Shown: piece after piece, positions 57,232-64,000 of the stretch | Layout of the letters: each line of letters opens with the position of its first letter | How positions within the stretch are numbered: position 1 is the first letter of the stretch | DNA from: Acidobacteriota bacterium | GTDB lineage: Bacteria; Acidobacteriota; Terriglobia; Bryobacterales; Bryobacteraceae | Reading direction: 5' to 3' | DNA: 64,000 nucleotides | NCBI GenBank assembly: GCA_023436715.1 | Contig: JAEZIJ010000248.1 | Coordinates: forward strand, 1-64,000 | The notes under the pieces: generated by a model | The model's database searches: none | Told to the model about the DNA's origin: nothing | Seen by the model: only the letters and a program-made list of their open reading frames with translations | Position numbers and translations under genes: made by a program

Positions 57232-59904
57232 ATGCTGAGAAACAAACTACCTTCTGCTGAGGATCTGGATCCTCAGGAGACGCTGGAGTGGTTGCAGGCG
57301 CTGGACCAGGTCGTGGACGATGCCGGTCCTGACCGCGCTTCGTATCTTCTCGGGCGTCTTGCGGACCGGGCGCGAGTGGCGGGGGCTGCTCCTCGATACC
57401 ACGTCAACACGCCTTACATAAACACTATTCCCGTGGAAGAACAAGTCGCGTACCCGGGCGACCGCGCAATCGAGCGAAGGCTGAAAAGCCTCATCCGCTG
57501 GAACGCGATGGCCATGGTGGTGAGGGCGAACAAATACGATCCCGGAATCGGTGGACACATCTCGTCGTACGCCTCGATCGCAACGCTGCTTGAGGTCGGG
57601 TTCCATCACTTCTTCCGGGGGTCGTACGGCGATCAGCCGGGCGATCTCATCTACTTTCAGGGGCACTCCTCTCCCGGAATTTACGGGCGCGCCTACCTGG
57701 AAGGCCGGTTGAACGAGAAACACTTGGAAAATTTCCGCCATGAACTGCGGGAGCATCCGGGGCTTTCCTCATATCCTCACCCGTGGTTGATGCCGCACTT
57801 CTGGCAGTTCCCGACGGTCTCGATGGGGCTCGGGCCGACCAACGCCATCTACCAGGCCCGTTTCATGCGCTACCTCGAGAACCGCGGTCTGATCGAGGCG
57901 ACGCCGCGCAAGGTCTGGGCGTTTCTGGGAGACGGCGAAATGGATGAGCCGGAATCCACCGGTCCGCTGCGCTTCGCCCACAACGAGAAGCTGGACAACC
58001 TCATCTTCGTCGTCAACTGCAACCTGCAACGGCTGGATGGGCCGGTCCGCGGCAATGGCAAGGTGATCCAGGAACTGGAGGCGCTGTTCGCCGGTTGCGG
58101 CTGGAATGTAATCAAGGTGATTTGGGGCGACGACTGGGATCCGTTGCTCGCGCGGGACAAAACCGGCCTGCTCGTCAAACGGATGAACGAGTGCCTCGAT
58201 GGAGACTATCAAACCCTCGTCGCGCGAGGCGGCGCTTACATCCGGAAGGAATTCTTCGGTAAGTACCCCGAACTCCTCGAACTGGTAGCCGATCTCAGCG
58301 ACGAACAGCTCGCCAAACTGCGGCGCGGCGGCCACGATCCGGAGAAGGTTTACAACGCATACAAACGCGCGGTGGAAAACACTGGCGGGCCGACCGTAGT
58401 CCTGGCGAAGACAATCAAGGGTTATGGGCTCGGCGAGGCAGGCGAAGGACGTAACGTCACTCACCAGCAGAAGAAACTCAATGAGCAGGAGATGGAGTAC
58501 TTCTGCCGCCGCTTTGAAATCCCCATCACGGACGATCGCATTCACACCATCTCCTTCTATCGCCCGCCGGACGATTCTGCGGAGTTGCAGTACATGCGCC
58601 AGCGCCGCGCGGAGCTCGGCGGCTACCTGCCGGCCCGGAATCCGCGCCTGACCGCTCTGCCTGCGCCGCCGCTCGATTATTTCACCGAGACTCTTTCGGG
58701 TTCGCAGGGCCGGGAAGTATCCACGACGATGGCGTTTGTCCGCGTGCTCACTCTGCTGCTCCGGCATCCGGAGCTGGGCAGGCATGTGGTTCCCATCATT
58801 CCGGACGAGGCGCGAACCTTCGGCATGGAGTCGCTGTTCCGCCAAATTGGGATTTACGCGAGCCAGGGGCAGCTCTATCATCCGGTAGACCAGGAAATGT
58901 TCCTGTACTACAAGGAATCGAAGAACGGCCAGATTCTGGAGGAAGGGATTACGGAACCGGGCTCAATGGCGTCCTTCACGGCGGCGGGAACGTCATATGC
59001 GAACTACAACCTGCCGATGCTTCCGTTCTTCATCTACTACTCGATGTTCGGCCTGCAACGCATGGGCGACCTCATATGGGCGTTCAACGACGCGAGGGGC
59101 AAAGGTTTTCTGGTGGGCGCCACCGCGGGACGCACGACACTGGCGGGGGAAGGTCTTCAACACCAGGACGGACACAGTCACCTGCTGATGAGCGTGCTGC
59201 CGGCCTGCGCGGCTTATGACCCCGCTTACGCCTACGAAATAGCGGTCATCGTGCAGGACGGCCTCCGGCGCATGTACCAGGAGAACGAGGATATGTTCTA
59301 CTACGTGACGGTGTATAACGAGAACTATCCTCAGCCTCCGATGCCTGAGGGCGTTCACGAGGGCATCCTCAAGGGGATTTACCGCTGCAAAGCCGCCGAA
59401 AACGGCAAGGCGGTGGTGCAGTTGTTCGGGAGCGGCCCGATCCTCAGGGAAGCGCTCCAGGCGCAGCAGATCCTCGCCGAGCGCTACCAGGTAGCGGCGG
59501 ATGTGTGGAGCGTGACCAGTTACAACGAGTTGCGCCGCGACGCGCTTGCGGTCGAGCGCTGGAACAGGCTGCACCCGAGCGAGCCGGCGCGCCAACCATA
59601 CATCGTCAAGGCGCTGGAAGGCGCCGAGGGCCCGGTCGTCGCCGCCACCGATTACATGAAAGCGGTAGCCGATCAGGTTGCGCCGTGGCTGCCGGGGCGG
59701 CTTGAATCGCTCGGCACGGACGGCTTCGGCCGGAGTGAAAACCGCGAGCATCTCCGCGAGTTCTTCGAAGTGAATGCCACCTCGATTGCGACCGCGGCGC
59801 TCTCGCGGCTTGCGCGCGACGGCAAGTTCGATCGCAAGAAGGCCCAGGCTGCTTTTGACGATCTCCAGGTGGACCCGGACGTGACGAATCCGGCCATCGT
59901 TTGA
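57232..59904 (+). CDS. aceE: Pyruvate dehydrogenase E1 component, homodimeric
   Basis: 890 residues, the standard size. Decarboxylates pyruvate with thiamine diphosphate and reductively acetylates the lipoyl E2. Thiamine-diphosphate/Mg motif: FLGDGEMDEPESTGPLRFAHNEKLDNLIFVVNCNLQRLDGPVRGNGKVIQELE (about 230-282), with GDG opening it. Others: YDPGIGGHISSYASIATLLEVGFHHFFRG, IPDEARTFGMESLFRQIGIYASQGQLYHPVD (about 520-550) and GATAGRTTLAGEGLQHQDGHSHLL (about 624-648). No aceF or lpd lies beside it in the window. A weak AAGATC precedes the ATG. Confidence 0.97.
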   Translation: MLRNKLPSAEDLDPQETLEWLQALDQVVDDAGPDRASYLLGRLADRARVAGAAPRYHVNTPYINTIPVEEQVAYPGDRAIERRLKSLIRWNAMAMVVRANKYDPGIGGHISSYASIATLLEVGFHHFFRGSYGDQPGDLIYFQGHSSPGIYGRAYLEGRLNEKHLENFRHELREHPGLSSYPHPWLMPHFWQFPTVSMGLGPTNAIYQARFMRYLENRGLIEATPRKVWAFLGDGEMDEPESTGPLRFAHNEKLDNLIFVVNCNLQRLDGPVRGNGKVIQELEALFAGCGWNVIKVIWGDDWDPLLARDKTGLLVKRMNECLDGDYQTLVARGGAYIRKEFFGKYPELLELVADLSDEQLAKLRRGGHDPEKVYNAYKRAVENTGGPTVVLAKTIKGYGLGEAGEGRNVTHQQKKLNEQEMEYFCRRFEIPITDDRIHTISFYRPPDDSAELQYMRQRRAELGGYLPARNPRLTALPAPPLDYFTETLSGSQGREVSTTMAFVRVLTLLLRHPELGRHVVPIIPDEARTFGMESLFRQIGIYASQGQLYHPVDQEMFLYYKESKNGQILEEGITEPGSMASFTAAGTSYANYNLPMLPFFIYYSMFGLQRMGDLIWAFNDARGKGFLVGATAGRTTLAGEGLQHQDGHSHLLMSVLPACAAYDPAYAYEIAVIVQDGLRRMYQENEDMFYYVTVYNENYPQPPMPEGVHEGILKGIYRCKAAENGKAVVQLFGSGPILREALQAQQILAERYQVAADVWSVTSYNELRRDALAVERWNRLHPSEPARQPYIVKALEGAEGPVVAATDYMKAVADQVAPWLPGRLESLGTDGFGRSENREHLREFFEVNATSIATAALSRLARDGKFDRKKAQAAFDDLQVDPDVTNPAIV

Positions 59905-59920
59905 GATCTCCGGGGGTTGA

Positions 59921-60853
59921 ATGCTCTTTTTTACTGAAGCTGACGTTCGCCGGTTGTTGCCGATGCCGGCTGCGATCGGGCAGATGCGCGAGGTGTTTCG
60001 CGAACTCTCGGACGGGCACGCGCAGAATCAGACGCGCAGGCGTCTGATTCTGCCAACGGGCTCCGTGCTGCACTCGCTGGCGGGCGCTTTCGGGAAGTAC
60101 TTCGGCACCAAGGTCTACTCCACGAACCGGCGGTACGGCGCGCACTTCCTGTTTCTGCTGTACTCGGCCGAGGACGCCCGGCCACTCGCGCTGCTCGAGG
60201 CGAACTATCTCGGCCAGATCCGCACCGGCGCCGCCACAGGGTACGCAACGGACCTGCTGGCGCGCCCGGACGCTGCCACCCTCGCGGTGATCGGAACGGG
60301 TTTTCAGGCGCGTACGCAGGTTGAAGCGGTTCTGAATGTGCGCCGGGTGCGCGAAGTCCGCGTCTGGAGCCGCAGTGCGGAAAAGAGGCAGAAGTTCAGC
60401 GACGAGTGCGCCCGCGACTTCGGCTTACCCGTCCGGGCGCCCGATTCGGCGGAGGCCGCGGTGCGGGGCGCGGACATTATCGTCGCTGCCACGAATGCAC
60501 GCGATCCGGTTCTCGATTCCGAATGGGTCAGTCCCGGCGCGCACGTCAATGCCATCGGATCGAACCAGCCAAACCGGCGGGAAGTGCCGGCCGAACTCGT
60601 TCGCCGTGCGGACATGATTGTGGTGGACTCGATCGAACAGGCTCGCCTGGAGGCGGGTGACCTGGTGATGGGCCTGGACCCGGAGGGGTGGCAACAAGTG
60701 CGCGAACTAAAGGACGTTACCCGGCGCCCATCGGAGCAGAGCGTCACCCTGTTCAAATCACTTGGGTTGGGCGTGGAGGATGTTGCCGCAGCCGCCTACG
60801 TCTTTGAGTCAGGAGAGGGAACCCGGCAACTGCCGGTGTTCGATCATTCCTGA
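59921..60853 (+). CDS. Ornithine cyclodeaminase / mu-crystallin family protein
   Basis: 310 residues, 16 bases after aceE. NAD-dependent fold: LEANYLGQIRTGAATGYATDLLARPDAATLAVIGTGFQARTQVEAVLNVRRVREVRVWSRS (about 92-150, with the GTGFQA Rossmann turn), ADIIVAATNARDPVLDSEWVSPGAHVNAIGSNQPNRREVPAELVRRADMIVVDS. The family contains ornithine cyclodeaminase, alanine dehydrogenase (AlaDH type) and ketimine reductases, which cannot be separated by eye. C-terminus overlaps the convergent zinc-finger gene by 10 bases. Confidence 0.85.
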   Translation: MLFFTEADVRRLLPMPAAIGQMREVFRELSDGHAQNQTRRRLILPTGSVLHSLAGAFGKYFGTKVYSTNRRYGAHFLFLLYSAEDARPLALLEANYLGQIRTGAATGYATDLLARPDAATLAVIGTGFQARTQVEAVLNVRRVREVRVWSRSAEKRQKFSDECARDFGLPVRAPDSAEAAVRGADIIVAATNARDPVLDSEWVSPGAHVNAIGSNQPNRREVPAELVRRADMIVVDSIEQARLEAGDLVMGLDPEGWQQVRELKDVTRRPSEQSVTLFKSLGLGVEDVAAAAYVFESGEGTRQLPVFDHS

Positions 60854-61068
60854 GCCGGCAATTGCTGTTCGGCCTCGTACCAGGCGCTGATCTTGAGGCG
60901 CCTGCACACCCAGCAGAGCTGCTCCGGGGAACTGGGCGGGCAATCGGCTCCGCACACTTCGCACTTTGCCATCCGCGGCAGTTTGTCGGGGTGGGCGGCG
61001 CGTTTCGCTTTATCGAGGATCTCGCTGGGAACTACAGGTTCGGAAGGCGCGATCCTTTTCCTCCGCAT
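60844..61068 (-). CDS. Small zinc-ribbon protein
   Basis: 74 residues. CEVCGADCPPSSPEQLCWVCRRLKISAWYEAE gives two CxxC knuckles (about residues 36-39 and 52-55) 12 residues apart, a compact zinc ribbon. The N-terminus is basic (MRRKRIAPSEPV). No catalytic domain. It overlaps the convergent cyclodeaminase-like gene by ten bases. Confidence 0.55.
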   Translation of the reverse strand: MRRKRIAPSEPVVPSEILDKAKRAAHPDKLPRMAKCEVCGADCPPSSPEQLCWVCRRLKISAWYEAEQQLPAQE

Positions 61069-61136
61069 AGTGACCTCAGATCTAACTACAGCACAATTTC
61101 AAACGGCGACGCAAGACGCTGGCCGCGCGGCTATCC

Positions 61137-61176
61137 GCATGAGGGCACACCGCGCGGCAAACCGTGGCCCTCATGC
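61137..61176 (-). terminator. Long hairpin at the end of the small zinc-ribbon gene
   Basis: GCATGAGGGC (61137-61146) pairs perfectly with GCCCTCATGC (61167-61176), with a further CAC/GTG pairing inside across a one-base bulge. It straddles the stop codon (61171-61173) of the 64-residue gene on the minus strand. There is no T-run after it, so it would not be a classical intrinsic terminator; a structured 3' end is possible. Confidence 0.4.
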
Positions 61177-61365
61177 TGCAACGTCATATCGTACAACGGA
61201 CGCAGCTTCAAGCGACGAAGTACAACGCGGGCATTTCTGCCCGGGCTTGACAACCAGTCTCCTGCCGAAAGCTAAAACCTGTGCCTCCACCGTGTGCGTG
61301 CAGATGGGGCAGTATGCCCAGCCTTTCAATTCCTTTTGTGACGGAGCCTTCGTGGTCTGGCTCAT
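61171..61365 (-). CDS. Small CPIC/CPRC zinc-ribbon protein
   Basis: 64 residues. Two CPxC knuckles, CPIC at about residues 19-22 and CPRC at about 45-48, on a short rubredoxin-like frame (GWAYCPICTHTVEAQVL, KPGQKCPRCTSSLEAA). The TTKAPSQKELKG start is polar, consistent with a cytoplasmic protein. Function unknown. Its stop is inside a strong hairpin. Confidence 0.55.
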   Translation of the reverse strand: MSQTTKAPSQKELKGWAYCPICTHTVEAQVLAFGRRLVVKPGQKCPRCTSSLEAASVVRYDVAA

Positions 61366-61450
61366 GGTGTCCTCCCCTCGTCAATCGAATGGACGCTGGG
61401 GGGGACCGTTCGGTTGTCAGGTTTTTTTGTAAAGGTTTGCAAGTTTTGCG

Positions 61451-61474
61451 GGCACAGGCCAGGAGGCCTGTGCC
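61451..61474. repeat. Perfect 10-bp hairpin after the RND gene
   Basis: GGCACAGGCC-AGGA-GGCCTGTGCC, a perfect 10-base stem with a four-base loop, ten bases past the RND stop codon. No T-run follows on either strand at close range. It may be a repeat element or end-of-transcript structure. Confidence 0.5.
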
Positions 61475-61483
61475 ACAGCCCGT

Positions 61484-64000
61484 TTAGTCTCCGGTCGCGA
61501 TTGCCGGCGCCGTCGCCGGCCGGCGGGCGAACCGGGCCTTCGCGGTCTCGATCAGTGAGTAACTTACGGGCACCACGAGCAGCGTCAGCAGCAGGCAGAG
61601 CGTCTGCCCTCCGATGATCGTCACCGCGATGGCCGACCGCTGCGATGCCCCGGCGCCCATGCCGACGGCGGTCGGAATCAGCCCGGCCACGATCGAGAAC
61701 GTAGTCATCAGAATGGGCCGCAACCGAACCCGGTTGGCCTCCAGAATGGCTTCATGAAGCGGCAGGCCCTGGTCCCTCAGTCGGTTCATGTAGTCGATCT
61801 GTAGAATGCCGTTTTTCTTCACGATACCGAGCAACAGCAGAACCCCCAACGCGCTGAACAGGTTCAGGCTCCGCCCGGTGGCGATGAGCGAAACGAGCGC
61901 GAACGGGATCGAGAGCGGCAGCGTGAGCAGAATAATGAACGGGTGAATCAGGCTCTCGAACTGGGCCGCAAGCACCATGTACATGAATATGGAAGCCAAA
62001 GCGAACGCCAGGATCATGTTGGCGGTGGTTTCCTCGAGCACCTTCACCTGACCCGAGAAGAACATGCTGTAGCCCGCCGGCAACCCGATCTTGCCGATGG
62101 TAGCGGTGGTGTCCTCGGCCGCTTCGGCCAGCGAGTGTCCCGGGGCGACGTTGCCCATGATGCCAACGGCGAACTGCCGGGAGAAGCGGTCAATGCGGCT
62201 CGGGCCGAGCCCGCGCTCGAGTTGCGCGACCGAATCAAGCCGGATGAGGCCGAGTTTAGCCGAAGGCACCAGGATACGGCTGAGTATCTCCGGATTATCC
62301 CGCTGCCCCGGCAAGAGCCTCACCGTGACGGGATACTGCTCCGAGCCTTCCTTGTACGTGGAAACCTCGTCTTCACCCGACATCAGCAGGCGGACCGCGC
62401 CCGCAATGTCTGAGACGCGAACGCCGAGATCGGAAGCCTTCGTCCGGTCGATGTGAACCTGCAATTCAGGGTTGCTGAGGTTCAGGTTCACCTTGACGTC
62501 GCTGACCGACGGGACGTTCACCATTTCCCGGTTGGCCTGCTTGGCGATGTCGACCAGCGGCCCGAGTTCCGGCCCGAGCAACTGCGCGCGGATCGGAGAG
62601 AAAGTGTCGCGGCCTCCCAGAGTGTTGGGGAAGGAAACACGCGGGCGCGCGTATGCAAAAGGCCGCATCGCCTCACGCACCTTCGCGCCCATCGCCAGAA
62701 TCGGGGCGCGCTCGTCTTCCGGCCTGAGCAGGATGCCGATGCTGGCCATGGTGACGCGCCCGGCGAAGCCTTGAGTCGCCGGGATTACCGCGGTCACCCC
62801 GTCGATCTTCTGTATTCTGCGCGCAATTTCCATCGTCACGCGCTCGGTTTCCTCGATCGACGTGCCTTCCGGCAACTCAATCCCCGCCATGAGCTCGTTC
62901 TGGTCTTCCTGCGGCATCCAGTCGCGTCCGATGTAGCGATACACGACAAACGTCGAAAGGAAAGTTGCGATCGCGATGCTTACGATCACCCACCGGTGCC
63001 GCAAGGACCAATCGAGGACGCCGACGTACACACGGTCCATCAGACCGCCTTTGTGCGCGCCGTGGGCGTGCCCCCCGCCCGCGCCGGTCCGCTTCTTCAG
63101 GATGCGGGCGCTCAGCGTAGGCGTCAACGTGAACGCCACCAGCATCGAAACCATGATCGAGAACGCCATCGTCCACCCGAACTGGTTCAGATAGCGCCGG
63201 GCGTAACCCGTCATGAACGCAATCGGCACGAAAATGATTACCAGCGAAATCGTGGTCGCCATTACCGCCAGCGCGATTTCCTTCGTGGCGCGAACGGCGG
63301 CCTCCATGGGCGGCACGTCCTTTTCCTCGATGTAGCGGTAGATATTCTCGAGGACGATGATGGCGTCGTCGATGACAATGCCCACGGCGAGCGTCAGTCC
63401 CAGCAGCGTCATGGAATTCAAGGTGAAGTCCATGGCGCGCATGAGCGTGAACGTGGTGATGATCGACGTGGGAATGGCGACGGAACTGATCAGCACAGTG
63501 CGGAGATCGCGAATGAACAGCCACACGATCAGCGAGGCAAGAAGGCTGCCGAGAATCAGGTGTTCCTCGAGGGCTTTGACCGAGGCTTTAATGAAGCGCG
63601 CCTGTTCTTTCACGACGTCAAGCTTTACGCCGGACGGAAGTTCATTCTGTAGCGGCACGAGCCGCTTCTGGATGCCCTCGACGACCCGGACTGTGTTCGT
63701 GCCGGTCTGCCGGCGAACCTCGAGGATGACTCCGGGCGTGTTGTTGAAATACGCAAAGGTGCGCTTCTCGGTCATGCCATCTTCGGCGTGTCCGACGTCG
63801 CGAATGCGGATGGGAGCGCCGCCGACGTTCCTGACAATGATGTCGTTGAACTGCCCGATGTCCTCCACACGCCCGAGCGTGCGTACCCCGACCTCCGTAG
63901 CTCCGCGCACAATCCGCCCGCCGGGCGCCTCGACGTTTTCCGCTCGCAGCGCACGCTCGACGTCCTGCGCCGTCATGTTGTAGCCGCTCAGCTTGTCCAC
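61484..64000 (-). CDS. RND-family (AcrB-type) efflux transporter, N-terminus missing
   Basis: 838 residues shown; the gene continues past the window edge, so the first roughly 200 residues, including the first membrane helix, are missing. It is an inner-membrane proton-driven pump with AcrB-like arrangement: porter segments first, then helices, including the conserved TM4 stretch LGLTLAVGIVIDDAIIVLENIYRYIEEKD with its two Asp residues, ALAVMATTISLVIIFVPIAFMTGYARRYLNQFGW, and the C-terminal QTLCLLLTLLVVPVSYSLIE. Multidrug or other hydrophobic efflux is inferred by family. Partners (membrane fusion protein, TolC) are not visible in the window. Confidence 0.95.
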   Translation of the reverse strand: MDKLSGYNMTAQDVERALRAENVEAPGGRIVRGATEVGVRTLGRVEDIGQFNDIIVRNVGGAPIRIRDVGHAEDGMTEKRTFAYFNNTPGVILEVRRQTGTNTVRVVEGIQKRLVPLQNELPSGVKLDVVKEQARFIKASVKALEEHLILGSLLASLIVWLFIRDLRTVLISSVAIPTSIITTFTLMRAMDFTLNSMTLLGLTLAVGIVIDDAIIVLENIYRYIEEKDVPPMEAAVRATKEIALAVMATTISLVIIFVPIAFMTGYARRYLNQFGWTMAFSIMVSMLVAFTLTPTLSARILKKRTGAGGGHAHGAHKGGLMDRVYVGVLDWSLRHRWVIVSIAIATFLSTFVVYRYIGRDWMPQEDQNELMAGIELPEGTSIEETERVTMEIARRIQKIDGVTAVIPATQGFAGRVTMASIGILLRPEDERAPILAMGAKVREAMRPFAYARPRVSFPNTLGGRDTFSPIRAQLLGPELGPLVDIAKQANREMVNVPSVSDVKVNLNLSNPELQVHIDRTKASDLGVRVSDIAGAVRLLMSGEDEVSTYKEGSEQYPVTVRLLPGQRDNPEILSRILVPSAKLGLIRLDSVAQLERGLGPSRIDRFSRQFAVGIMGNVAPGHSLAEAAEDTTATIGKIGLPAGYSMFFSGQVKVLEETTANMILAFALASIFMYMVLAAQFESLIHPFIILLTLPLSIPFALVSLIATGRSLNLFSALGVLLLLGIVKKNGILQIDYMNRLRDQGLPLHEAILEANRVRLRPILMTTFSIVAGLIPTAVGMGAGASQRSAIAVTIIGGQTLCLLLTLLVVPVSYSLIETAKARFARRPATAPAIATGD

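Noticed and set aside
1..64000. tRNA or rRNA genes
   Set aside because: I looked for T-arm and cloverleaf-like sequence in the intergenic regions and found none; no rRNA motifs were seen.

Overview
The window looks like chromosomal DNA of an Acidobacteriota member, probably of the Bryobacterales/Solibacterales type. This is an inference from gene content: an 800-residue FtsX-type permease with the layout of the acidobacterial duplicated permeases, many Tat-exported enzymes, LssY_C, DUF1684 and DUF362 proteins, three lepB copies in a row, and GC-rich palindromic repeats. No 16S rRNA, tRNA or other taxonomic anchor is present.

Layout. 0-11 kb is housekeeping: an exported methyltransferase, tsaD divergent from queA-corA, then ffh-rpsP-khpA-rimM-trmD-rplS-rnhB, a small membrane protein and three signal peptidase I genes. 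11.05-11.5 kb is a non-coding array of about 65-bp hairpin repeats. 11.5-16.3 kb holds an acetylornithine-type aminotransferase, an LssY_C secreted protein, a DUF1848 protein with a radical-SAM-like cysteine motif and an F420-type NADP reductase. 16.4-30.6 kb is a complete complex I operon, nuoA to nuoN, with nuoC and nuoD fused. 30.6-44.2 kb is mixed: a molybdenum hydroxylase pair, a DUF1684 protein, a GH3 glucosidase, an N-acetylmuramidase, DUF2239 and rlmH flanking a striking palindrome, an ADOP-type permease, a PfkB kinase and a RodZ-like HTH protein. 44.3-57.2 kb is rich in exported proteins: a 1,030-residue TPR/PEGA protein, a GH42-like hydrolase, an aldo/keto reductase, a triple-repeat secreted protein, a DUF362 protein and a mannonate-dehydratase-like TIM barrel. 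57.2-64 kb holds aceE, an ornithine-cyclodeaminase family gene, two small zinc-ribbon proteins and a truncated AcrB-type RND pump.

How the genes work together. Translation and tRNA modification, membrane targeting (ffh) and signal peptide removal (lepB) sit side by side. The nuo operon and aceE point to aerobic respiration. Tat-exported enzymes, GH3 and GH42-like proteins and the UxuA-like protein suggest breakdown of plant or microbial polysaccharides outside the cytoplasm.

I did not find a clear novel defence or mobile system. The best leads are a two-hairpin repeat family seen at 11 kb and, inverted, at 53 kb, with a covarying third copy; a 31-bp palindrome between DUF2239 and rlmH; the DDLF-repeat PEGA protein; the three-repeat secreted protein at 52-53 kb; and the triplicated lepB.
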